Below, piece by piece: positions 32,020 through 40,935 of a DNA stretch of 40,935 nt (position 1 is the stretch's first letter; the number at the start of each line of letters is the position of its first letter). Below the pieces are notes generated by a model, which was given only the letters and a program-made list of their open reading frames with translations, was not told where the DNA came from and made no database searches. This DNA comes from Desulfobulbaceae bacterium. GTDB lineage: Bacteria; Desulfobacterota; Desulfobulbia; Desulfobulbales; Desulfobulbaceae. The DNA lies in the NCBI GenBank assembly GCA_015493715.1, contig WGCP01000217.1, positions 1 to 40,935 on the forward strand. Reading direction: 5' to 3'. Both the position numbers and the translations under genes were made by a program.

Positions 32020-32055
32020 AAGGAAGGCTGCTTAGGGCAGTCTTCCTTTTTTTTT
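32020..32055 (+). terminator. Bidirectional rho-independent terminator after dsrC
   Basis: AAGGAAGGCTGC (32020-32031) pairs with GCAGTCTTCCTT (32037-32048), one G-T pair, with T residues to 32055. A run of A residues precedes the stem, so it could also stop minus-strand transcripts from the ATP-grasp operon about 100 bases away. Confidence 0.92.
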
Positions 32056-32155
32056 GTAAGGTTTTTATATCTATCTGAAGAGTTACCTTTTTTTACCCCT
32101 GAAGCCCTTCTTCATTTCCCCATTTCAGTTCCCCGTCCGGCCCATTGTAAGTTGG

Positions 32156-32917
32156 TCAAATACGGCCCGTTAGCTCCGCCACAAGTTGCTTGTGCACTTT
32201 TTCCACCTGCTGCAGATAATCCTGCTGGGTCAAAACAGCCCCTTTTAACCCGCCTCGCAGGTTGATCTCAGTCAACCAAACCTCCCCCGTCGGTGGAACC
32301 AACAGATCAATATGCGCATAGGGAAAATCAGCCCGTGCCATAATCCGGCGGCAAATCGCCGTCTGCATCTCCGATAGCGGCCAGGGACTGCTCACGCCTC
32401 CGAAATGGAGATTATGCCGAAAATTATTCGGATTATGCCTTTCATAGGCCTCCACCTTTTCTCCGAGTACAACCACCCGCACATCCCTGCAATCCGAATA
32501 AAATGGCTGGACAACAAAGGGAAAACGCAGACTCCCCAGAACCGTCTGGGTATAGACATCTTCAATGGAAGAAAAATGGAGGATGCCGGTGCCGGCATTG
32601 GCCCGATCAAGTTTACAGATAACAGGAGTTGCCTCGTCATATTCACCGACAAGACGCAGCATATCATGCAGATCATAGGCGACGCCGGTACCAGGCCCCA
32701 TGTAGCAGCCCAGCAGCCTGGCCTGCAATGCCTTGGAACGGCTGCATAACTGAGAGGTCGCAGATGGAATCAATTGGATGCCCCGACTGACAAGATCAAG
32801 CAGCAGGGATTCTTCGCCGGGACGAAGACGAATACGGCCGACAACGATATCACCGGCCTGCAGGGAGTGGAAATCGGCAAACAGTGTCCGATTATCGGTG
32901 ATAATACGACCGGCCAT
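32156..32917 (-). CDS. ATP-grasp family protein (RimK-like)
   Basis: A 253-residue ATP-dependent ligase-type protein. FPFVVQPFYSDCRDVRVVVLGEKVEAYER and IDLLVPPTGEVWLTEINLRGGLKG (each a known ATP-grasp element) give the nucleotide- and metal-binding residues of the C-terminal lobe, with E-x-N near residue 223. RimK-type enzymes join amino acids or peptides; the substrate here is unknown. It starts five bases after the stop of the zinc-ribbon gene, so the two are probably co-translated. No start-site ribosome motif is seen, consistent with coupling. Confidence 0.78.
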   Translation of the reverse strand: MAGRIITDNRTLFADFHSLQAGDIVVGRIRLRPGEESLLLDLVSRGIQLIPSATSQLCSRSKALQARLLGCYMGPGTGVAYDLHDMLRLVGEYDEATPVICKLDRANAGTGILHFSSIEDVYTQTVLGSLRFPFVVQPFYSDCRDVRVVVLGEKVEAYERHNPNNFRHNLHFGGVSSPWPLSEMQTAICRRIMARADFPYAHIDLLVPPTGEVWLTEINLRGGLKGAVLTQQDYLQQVEKVHKQLVAELTGRI

Positions 32918-32922
32918 GTCGA

Positions 32923-33177
32923 TTAGAAAATCATATCCAGAAAATGGCTATGAAAACCGGTCATGTCGGCGTTGCACTTGCCGCACAACAACACGACCTC
33001 GCCATGGATATCAGTCTCATTCTCCTCAGGCGTAAAGCTACCGTCATCATTTTGCCGGTAGCGGGTGGTCACGGTGACATTCTGCGCCAGTTCGAGAAAA
33101 TCTTCATTGTTGCCGCAAACGGGACAGGTTAGACGGCCACGGGGTCGACCAGTGGGAATTTGGACTTTTTTCTTCAT
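32923..33177 (-). CDS. Zinc-ribbon protein of unknown function
   Basis: An 84-residue protein with two CxxC knuckles, CPVC (about residue 18) and CGKC (about 66), forming a likely zinc ribbon. Between them is a beta-rich segment (TVTTRYRQNDDGSFTPEENE). The ATG at 33177 is chosen (MKKKVQIPTGRPRGRLTCPVC). A TTG further upstream at 33231 would add 18 residues with no ribosome site. It is coupled to the ATP-grasp gene downstream. Confidence 0.65.
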   Translation of the reverse strand: MKKKVQIPTGRPRGRLTCPVCGNNEDFLELAQNVTVTTRYRQNDDGSFTPEENETDIHGEVVLLCGKCNADMTGFHSHFLDMIF

Positions 33178-33269
33178 CAAATCAAAGAGGATACGGTTTA
33201 GCTGAGCTTTGGTGGCAACCAGGAAAGCCAATGCACAGAAGAGCCAACAGTCCCAACCGATAGCACATA

Positions 33270-34244
33270 TTATCTACCGGAAATACCAGTCAAAGCAAGA
33301 ATCCTTGCTTTGAAATCTAAATACTCCGAGCTGGTTTCAGAAATAAGATTGCCAAGCAAATAAAAACGATTTGTTGATGGCGATTCTCTGTGCGCCATTG
33401 TTTCGTTAAAATTTTCAACATTCACAACAGTCCAGCATTCCACATAACCAGCAGCTTTCGCTTTCTGATGGCTTTTTTCTGCTTCACCGACACGATTGTG
33501 AATATTAGAAAAGTCAGTGCCTGCTTTGACTTCTATGGCGATTTTATTTTGAAAATTTCCTGGGGCTATTTCTTCCTGGATGACAATATCCGGGTCAGGA
33601 GCAAATTTAATGACAACTATTCTCCGAGAGGCGTTCAATATTTTAATATTACTTTCGGATGATTTGATCGTCGCATGTTCAACTATATTCTGAATAGCTT
33701 CAAAAACCCTGACAATACCCTTTATTCCCTTTTTAACATTTGCTCCGCCACGCAATTGAGGGCCAACGGTAAGAAGAGTTAGATCGTCAACTACTTTTTT
33801 ACTGATCCGTTTGACGCCTACGCCTTCAACAAGTTGGCACAAACTTTTCACTAATGCCCCACACAGTTTCGGCAACGAATCCTGCTGTTTTTTAGTAATT
33901 ACCCCTCGTTCTTCCATTGTTTTGTAACCGGTAAGCCCAAACTTTAAAGTATAAAAAGATTTTTGGCTAAAACCCAATAAAAGACGGTAATATCCTAAAA
34001 GATGAGGATTCGTTTGTAATAAATACGGGGTTGGGAATACCAATTCACCCCGCAAACCATGTTGTGCAACGGCTTTTAAACTTCCAGAAGGGACATATTC
34101 CGATAATTCTCTATCGAGCTGCGCGATGTCTAGCCCGGCTACCGTTTTTTGCAAAGCCTCTTGTAAGCATATCTGCCGTATTTGTCCAAGAGCAAAGGAA
34201 AAATCTATTTGCAATTGCGGCAAAGGTATATTGATTTCTGCCAT
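33270..34244 (-). CDS. XcyI-like type II restriction endonuclease
   Basis: A 324-residue protein resembling the XcyI/Cfr9I family, which cuts CCCGGG. The conserved N-terminal block (PLPQLQIDFSFALGQIRQI, LRGELVFPTPYLLQTNPHLL, GYYRLLLGFSQK) fits this family as I remember it. A PD-(D/E)xK type active site is visible as PDPDIVIQEE followed by IAIEVKAG. The coding sequence is AT-rich relative to neighbours. It overlaps the methyltransferase stop by one base (TAATG), so the pair is co-translated. The recognition site CCCGGG is inferred from the family only. Confidence 0.82.
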   Translation of the reverse strand: MAEINIPLPQLQIDFSFALGQIRQICLQEALQKTVAGLDIAQLDRELSEYVPSGSLKAVAQHGLRGELVFPTPYLLQTNPHLLGYYRLLLGFSQKSFYTLKFGLTGYKTMEERGVITKKQQDSLPKLCGALVKSLCQLVEGVGVKRISKKVVDDLTLLTVGPQLRGGANVKKGIKGIVRVFEAIQNIVEHATIKSSESNIKILNASRRIVVIKFAPDPDIVIQEEIAPGNFQNKIAIEVKAGTDFSNIHNRVGEAEKSHQKAKAAGYVECWTVVNVENFNETMAHRESPSTNRFYLLGNLISETSSEYLDFKARILALTGISGR

Positions 34245-35116
34245 TATACAGCGACCCTAATAATATTATTTTCCAATAGTGCCAGCCTTTCCATGGCAAG
34301 AGATACATATTCCGAGTGCAGTTCTATGCCGATATATTTTCTTTGGTGAACCTGGCAAGCAACACCAACAGTGCCAGTGCCAAAAAAAGGATCGAGCACA
34401 TAATCGTCTCTATGGGTAGTGGCAAGAATACAAGGTTCAATTAAATTCGTTGGGAAAGTAGCAAAGTGGGCGCCAGGAAAAGGTTGAGTATTAATACTCC
34501 ATACACTGCGCCGATTTCGGAGCTTACCATTTACACCAGGTTCTTTAATGGCATTGCGATTATAATAATACTTTTGAGACTTACTGAACATAAACAAATA
34601 TTCATGTGATCTAGATGGCCTATCTTTAACACTTTCGGGCATTGCATTTGGTTTCTGCCAGATAATGTCACTTCGTAAATACCAGCCATCATCTTGCAGG
34701 GCAAACGCGAGACGCCATGGAATACCCAGCAGGTCCTTAGGCTTCAGGCCTGATGGAGTATCGGGGCGGACAGACATAGCCCTGGCTGGATTTTTTTTAT
34801 CAGGAGCACGATATCCCCTATTACCGCTTGTATAACCATCGCCAATATTTAGCCACAAAACTCCATCAGATTTAATCACCCGTTTTATTTCAGAAAAAAT
34901 TGTTACCAATTTATGAATAAACTGCGTCAGTGATTTCTCTAGGCCAATCTGACCTTCAACCCCATAATCTCGAAGGCCCCAATAAGGCGGGGAGGTGACA
35001 ACACATTGGATTGATTCAGAAGGAAGGCGATTTAGGGCATGCAGAGCATCACCTTCAAGAATAACGGAACCCGTTAATGACAATATTTCCGGTTTTGATA
35101 TTTTTTCTCTCTTCAT
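34244..35116 (-). CDS. DNA methyltransferase of the XcyI-like R-M system (beta class)
   Basis: A 290-residue DNA methyltransferase that protects host DNA from the adjacent endonuclease. The catalytic motif IV TSPPYWGL is near residue 40 and the SAM-binding motif I DPFFGTGTVGVA near residue 245. That order is the beta class. SPPYW is usual for N4-cytosine methylation, as in M.XcyI and M.Cfr9I. AT-rich like the endonuclease gene, it indicates joint acquisition. It lies 70 bases after acylphosphatase, between genes that are otherwise housekeeping. Confidence 0.9.
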   Translation of the reverse strand: MKREKISKPEILSLTGSVILEGDALHALNRLPSESIQCVVTSPPYWGLRDYGVEGQIGLEKSLTQFIHKLVTIFSEIKRVIKSDGVLWLNIGDGYTSGNRGYRAPDKKNPARAMSVRPDTPSGLKPKDLLGIPWRLAFALQDDGWYLRSDIIWQKPNAMPESVKDRPSRSHEYLFMFSKSQKYYYNRNAIKEPGVNGKLRNRRSVWSINTQPFPGAHFATFPTNLIEPCILATTHRDDYVLDPFFGTGTVGVACQVHQRKYIGIELHSEYVSLAMERLALLENNIIRVAV

Positions 35117-35186
35117 AACAATCTTATAACCGAAACGAGTAAATGATTCAATTTTAGACAGTTAATTTTGGGCGTCATCATTACCA

Positions 35187-35468
35187 TCAGCCATAACGGA
35201 CGACAAAAGAGGAATAGTTATTACATTGGGTTTCTTCACTGAAATCAACCGCCGTCACTTTTGACATGGGTGAGCCCTCATGCAGCCAGGCAAGAAACCG
35301 ATCCACGTCTTCGGGTGCCCCCTCGGCGACCACTTCCACCGTCCCGTCAATCAGATTGCGCACCCAGCCACAAACGCCGAGGTGCCGGGCCTCTCTCCTG
35401 GTATAATCACGGAAATAAACGCCCTGCACCCGGCCATGCACAACAGCATGTATACATCTTTTTTTCAT
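35187..35468 (-). CDS. acyP: Acylphosphatase
   Basis: A 93-residue enzyme hydrolysing acyl phosphates. The active-site loop VHGRVQGVYFRDYTRREA contains the phosphate-binding arginine, and GWVRNLIDGTVEVVAEG holds the catalytic asparagine. The ATG at 35468 is favoured because GGAG is six bases upstream; the frame is open to another ATG at 35486. It starts 29 bases after the ligA stop, so is probably in the same transcript. Confidence 0.93.
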   Translation of the reverse strand: MKKRCIHAVVHGRVQGVYFRDYTRREARHLGVCGWVRNLIDGTVEVVAEGAPEDVDRFLAWLHEGSPMSKVTAVDFSEETQCNNYSSFVVRYG

Positions 35469-35497
35469 ATTTCGCTCCAGCGGCATCGGTAGACAAG

Positions 35498-37695
<2,198 letters not shown>

Positions 37696-37838
37696 TTTAT
37701 CTTCCTCTATGTGGTTCACATTGGCTGCTTTATCAATTATTCATGAAAACTTATCATATCAGAATTTCCATTTGAAGTCGAACAGGTTATAGTAGAGGGC
37801 GCCTGGAAAAAATCGTGACGAATAACAGGGAGAAAAGA

Positions 37839-38876
37839 ATGCAACACATCATTGTTACCGGCGGCGCCGGCTATATCGGCAGCCATACCTGCCTGGAACT
37901 GCTCAATGGCGGCTATCAGGTCACCGTTATTGATAATCTCTCCAATGCAAGCCGGGAAGGATTACGACGGGTAGAAAAACTGACGGGAAAGTCGGTGGAA
38001 TTTTTCCAGGCCGATCTTCTTGATCCCGATGCCTTGGACCGGTTTTTTCGTACCCACAAGGACGCATTTGGCGTTATCCATTTTGCCGGGCTCAAGGCCG
38101 TGGGTGAATCGGTGGAAAAGCCCCTGCTCTACTACCAGAACAATATTACCGGCACCCTCAATCTCTGCCGGGCAATGGAAAAATATGGTATTAAAAACAT
38201 AGTGTTCAGTTCGTCGGCAACAGTCTACGGCGACCCGGCAAGCGTGCCTATCACTGAGGAATTTCCTCTGCTCTCCTGCACCAATCCCTATGGCCGCACC
38301 AAGGCCATGATCGAGGACATCCTGCGCGACATTCATGTTGCCGACAACAGTTGGAACATCGGATTGCTCCGTTATTTTAATCCGGTCGGCGCCCATAAAT
38401 CCGGCCGCATAGGTGAGGATCCCAATGGGATCCCTAACAATCTGATGCCCTACATCTCCCAGGTGGCTGTGGGTAAATTATCCGAGCTTTCGGTCTTCGG
38501 CAATGACTACCCTACCCATGACGGCACCGGTGTACGGGATTTTATCCATGTGGTCGACCTGGCCGTTGGTCATCTCAACGCCCTGGAAAAACTAACGGAA
38601 AAGCCCGGCGTCGTTACCTATAATCTGGGAACGGGGCAGGGATATTCGGTTCTGGATATGGTCAAGGCCTTTGAAGAGGCCAGCGGCAGAAAAATCCCCT
38701 ATATAATTGCCCCCCGAAGGGCCGGAGATATTGCTCAGTGCTATGCCGATCCTTCGCTCGCGCGGCGCGAATTAGGCTGGCAGGCCGAACGAGGCTTGAA
38801 AGAAATGTGCGAAGACAGTTGGCGCTGGCAGTCAATGAACCCAAACGGATACGCTGCAGTCACGGACAAGGAGTAG
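37839..38876 (+). CDS. galE: UDP-glucose 4-epimerase
   Basis: A 345-residue short-chain dehydrogenase-type enzyme interconverting UDP-glucose and UDP-galactose (or the GlcNAc forms) for polysaccharide synthesis. NAD-binding motif [10 protein letters not shown] is at residues 7-16, followed by DNLSNA, then FSSSATVYG and catalytic Tyr-x3-Lys in [22 protein letters not shown] and [14 protein letters not shown] are typical of GalE. AGGGAG seven bases before the ATG at 37839 supports the start; an upstream GTG is less likely. It is divergent from the tautomerase-ligA operon. Confidence 0.96.
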   Translation: MQHIIVTGGAGYIGSHTCLELLNGGYQVTVIDNLSNASREGLRRVEKLTGKSVEFFQADLLDPDALDRFFRTHKDAFGVIHFAGLKAVGESVEKPLLYYQNNITGTLNLCRAMEKYGIKNIVFSSSATVYGDPASVPITEEFPLLSCTNPYGRTKAMIEDILRDIHVADNSWNIGLLRYFNPVGAHKSGRIGEDPNGIPNNLMPYISQVAVGKLSELSVFGNDYPTHDGTGVRDFIHVVDLAVGHLNALEKLTEKPGVVTYNLGTGQGYSVLDMVKAFEEASGRKIPYIIAPRRAGDIAQCYADPSLARRELGWQAERGLKEMCEDSWRWQSMNPNGYAAVTDKE

Positions 38877-38926
38877 GGAAATCCAGGCATGGATAGTCAC
38901 CCCTTAATGCCGTCGGCGGGAGGCAA

Positions 38927-39829
38927 TCACTGCCACTCCCGGGCAAGTTCCTTGGCCTCCTGTAGCAGACAAAAACCGTTTTTACGTGTGACGACCTGGA
39001 TATCCACTGAAAATCTGCCGACCAGAACGGCCAGCCTCTGCCAGAGATCCCGGTTGCCGACCTCCTTTCCCTGGCTGGTCATCCAGCCCCTTTGCTGCCA
39101 GCCGGCAAGCCAGCAGTGTACGCCGTCCCGAAGATAACCGGAGGTGGTGTAGACGGTGACGGGTACATCCTTTTTCAGAGCCGACAGGGCCGCAATCAGT
39201 GCTTGAAGATGAAATTGGTTGGCGGAATCTCCCTCGCCCGATCCTCCCAGAACTTTCACATACTGCTTATACGAGAGAATGACGGCCCAGGACCCTACCC
39301 CACGGCTGGGCGCATAGGTGATGCCGCAAAAAACGGCGATTGTGTCATTGCCGGGTCTTGTGAGTTCAACCTCGCCGGTCTGTTCCTGGATTCGCACGCT
39401 CCTGGCGGCAACCGCCAGCGCATCGGCACGCTCGTTCCAGGGGTCCTCGGAATGGCCGCGCACCCATTGCCAGTCAACCCGGTGCTCCCTGATGACCTGA
39501 TCCAGCTGTTCCCAGAGATCACGATTCTTAACCGGCTGCCGGGTTGACGTCAGCCAGCCGCGCCTTTTCCAGGCGCTCATCCAGGAGCAGATGCCGTTTT
39601 TCACATAGGTGGAATCGGTAATGACGATCACCCGGTGCGGCTCCTTAAGGCTCAGCAATCCATGCAGGGCGGCTGCCAACTCCATCCTGTTGTTGGTTGT
39701 TTCTTCTTCCCGACCGCTCAATTCCTGAAATAACCCACCATTTTTGAGCAAAACAGCGGCCCAGCCGCCAACCCCGGGATTCGGGCTGCAGGCGCCATCG
39801 GTGTAAATTGTAACTTCAGGAAGAGCCAT
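38927..39829 (-). CDS. RNase HI fused to a second, degenerate RNase H domain
   Basis: A 300-residue protein. Residues 1-145 form a complete RNase HI with catalytic Asp11 (YTDGACSPNPG), Glu50 (NNRMELAA), Asp72 (ITDSTYV) and Asp136 (HSEDPWNERAD). It cuts RNA in RNA-DNA hybrids. Residues 160-300 repeat the fold (GVGSWAVIL like GVGGWAAVL; CWLAGWQQRGWMTSQGKEVG like SWMSAWKRRGWLTSTRQPVK). However, the positions matching Asp11, Glu50 and Asp72 are Gly169, His207 and Thr229, so the second copy should be inactive. The substrate-handle region is the best-kept part. The gene starts two bases after the biotin ligase stop codon. Confidence 0.88.
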   Translation of the reverse strand: MALPEVTIYTDGACSPNPGVGGWAAVLLKNGGLFQELSGREEETTNNRMELAAALHGLLSLKEPHRVIVITDSTYVKNGICSWMSAWKRRGWLTSTRQPVKNRDLWEQLDQVIREHRVDWQWVRGHSEDPWNERADALAVAARSVRIQEQTGEVELTRPGNDTIAVFCGITYAPSRGVGSWAVILSYKQYVKVLGGSGEGDSANQFHLQALIAALSALKKDVPVTVYTTSGYLRDGVHCWLAGWQQRGWMTSQGKEVGNRDLWQRLAVLVGRFSVDIQVVTRKNGFCLLQEAKELAREWQ

Positions 39830-39831
39830 GA

Positions 39832-40731
39832 TTATATATCCATATCATAGGATATCTCGCCGGAATATTCGATAATCCTCGAGCCATCAGACAACTGCAT
39901 AACCAGTCCTCCGGCTGCATCAATATCGACTGTCCTGGCCCGGTACAGCGGTTTGGTCTGCACATCATACCCATAGGTAACCGTCCTGCCCAAGGTGTCA
40001 CTCAACTCTTGCCAGCGCCGGAGAAGTAAACTTTTCCCTTCACCACTACTGGCCCGGCCATCAGCAAGAAACCGTTCTTCCGAATAATATAACAAACCAA
40101 AATTCCATTGCAGCCGGGCCAGCAGCAGAGTACAGAGCCTGTCAAGGTCAACCTCCGCCCCGGTTTCCAGACAAAGGGAGGTGGCAGTCGCCTCTAATTC
40201 TTGTGGAAATTGCTGGGTATTTGCATTGATACCGATGCCGATCAGATGAAATTGTTCGCCATCTGTTGTCGGCACCGTTTCGCTGAGAATGCCGCAGATC
40301 TTTTTCCCCCTGATCCGGACATCATTGACCCATTGCAGACGGGCGGCAGAGAGAAACTCCTGCACGGTTTCACAACAGGCAATACCGGCGGCAAAGGGAA
40401 GTTGACGGCTGAAATCCGGCAGGAGGGTGTCCGCCCACAGCAAGGCAAGATAAAGGCCGCCGACCGGGGCATGCCAGGAACGGCTGAACCGACCGCTGGA
40501 ACCGGTCAGCCGATCAGCCCACACAACGCAACCGGTGGCCGGTGACGGCGCGGTGTTATCCCGGACCCGACGACGAAGCAGATCCATGCAGCGGGGTAAT
40601 TGATGATAATGGGCAAGAGAAGAACCAACGGGAGCGCCGTAGCGAAGAATCCGCTTTTTCACATCAGGGCTGTAGTCCGCATCTCTCGCCTTCTCTGCGG
40701 CGAGACGACAAAGGGCGGCATGAGAAAGCAC
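39832..40731 (-). CDS. birA: Biotin--[acetyl-CoA-carboxylase] ligase
   Basis: A 299-residue enzyme attaching biotin to a carboxyl-carrier lysine. Signature pieces are SGRFSRSWHAPVGGLYLALLW (a variant of the GRGRRGR biotinyl-AMP loop) and QWVNDVRIRGKKICGILSE, followed by IGIGINAN and a C-terminal SH3-like domain. No DNA-binding domain is present, so it is not a repressor. The start is a GTG at 40731 with AGGA five bases upstream. The gene follows a biotin-carrier gene after six bases. Confidence 0.85.
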   Translation of the reverse strand: MLSHAALCRLAAEKARDADYSPDVKKRILRYGAPVGSSLAHYHQLPRCMDLLRRRVRDNTAPSPATGCVVWADRLTGSSGRFSRSWHAPVGGLYLALLWADTLLPDFSRQLPFAAGIACCETVQEFLSAARLQWVNDVRIRGKKICGILSETVPTTDGEQFHLIGIGINANTQQFPQELEATATSLCLETGAEVDLDRLCTLLLARLQWNFGLLYYSEERFLADGRASSGEGKSLLLRRWQELSDTLGRTVTYGYDVQTKPLYRARTVDIDAAGGLVMQLSDGSRIIEYSGEISYDMDI

Positions 40732-40737
40732 GAATTC

Positions 40738-40935
40738 CTATTCCCACTCTGCTTTAACTCTGGTGATAATTTTCTGAACAATGGCCAGCTTTTCTTCAGG
40801 ACAGACGCCGATAAGAGGAACTCCCTGGTCAATACTGTCACCCGGTGAGAAGTAGAGTGAGTGGAGGATTCCCGCCTCGCCGTCATAGTACACCGGCGTA
40901 TCCCGTTTCATCAGCGACATGGTGATAATCTCATC
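40738..40935 (-). CDS. Biotin carboxyl carrier domain protein, C-terminal end (partial)
   Basis: The open frame runs off the right edge of the window, so only the last ~65 residues are seen. EIITMSLMKRDTPVYYDGEAG resembles the second half of a biotinyl domain, where the biotin lysine is in the MK of an EAMKM-like motif (here SLMKR). GDSIDQGVPLIGV is the typical exit strand. The gene is therefore probably a biotin carrier protein or carboxylase subunit, and the biotin ligase gene just downstream supports this. ATG codons inside the frame (40920, 40911) would cut the domain and are unlikely starts. Confidence 0.7.
   Translation of the reverse strand, partial: DEIITMSLMKRDTPVYYDGEAGILHSLYFSPGDSIDQGVPLIGVCPEEKLAIVQKIITRVKAEWE

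Overview
The window most likely comes from a sulfate-reducing or sulfur-disproportionating member of the Desulfobulbales (Desulfobacterota). The main support is a DsrC gene with both C-terminal redox cysteines. Also consistent are a siroheme/heme gene order (precorrin-2 dehydrogenase, CcsA/HemX-like, hemA), a free-standing AICAR transformylase and several families of short dispersed repeats. The genus is not resolved, and the lineage call is inference from gene content rather than a database match.

Layout. 1-402: the end of a 23S rRNA, a 5S rRNA and a strong terminator. 443-3764 (minus strand): two small paralogous proteins, then a sigma factor, a membrane anti-sigma factor and a DUF1566 protein. 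A YfbK-like von Willebrand lipoprotein (4248-5951) is divergent from the sigma factor. 6028-7741: a small orphan protein and a WYL regulator. 7825-12051: a truncated GlmU-like nucleotidyltransferase and thiF-thiS-thiG-thiH, which make the thiazole half of thiamine. 12168-13457: AICAR transformylase. 13547-18719 (minus): siroheme and heme genes with two coupled unknown genes and a Gfo/Idh/MocA oxidoreductase. 18954-21132 (minus): a methyltransferase, a small exported protein with a striking palindromic promoter, a TlpA-like thioredoxin and a minimal flagellar rod-like protein. 21729-24683 (plus): SurA-like chaperone, RodZ-like protein, RecO. 25055-31330 (minus): a very large SNF2 helicase and PpiD. 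31672-31992: dsrC. 32156-37695 (minus): ATP-grasp protein, zinc-ribbon protein, an XcyI-like restriction-modification pair, acylphosphatase, ligA and a 4-oxalocrotonate tautomerase. 37839-38876: galE. 38927-40935 (minus): tandem RNase H, biotin ligase and the end of a biotin carrier protein.

Most genes are ordinary housekeeping genes. The most notable signal is in the intergenic DNA. At least four families of short non-coding elements occur between genes. Three kinds have terminal inverted repeats with apparent target duplications: a 6-bp duplication on two copies of one family, TTAA on another, and 8 bp on the third. The families share a small core module (roughly GATAAGCG..AGACTTCG), as if assembled from common parts. 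Several touch gene boundaries: one ends in the thiS start codon, one reaches the start of the siroheme gene, one abuts the ppiD stop and one lies 10 bp after the siroheme gene stop. Other points of interest are an RNase HI fused to a catalytically dead second RNase H domain, the sigma/anti-sigma/DUF1566/vWA locus, and an AT-rich restriction-modification island in a region that still holds many CCCGGG sites.
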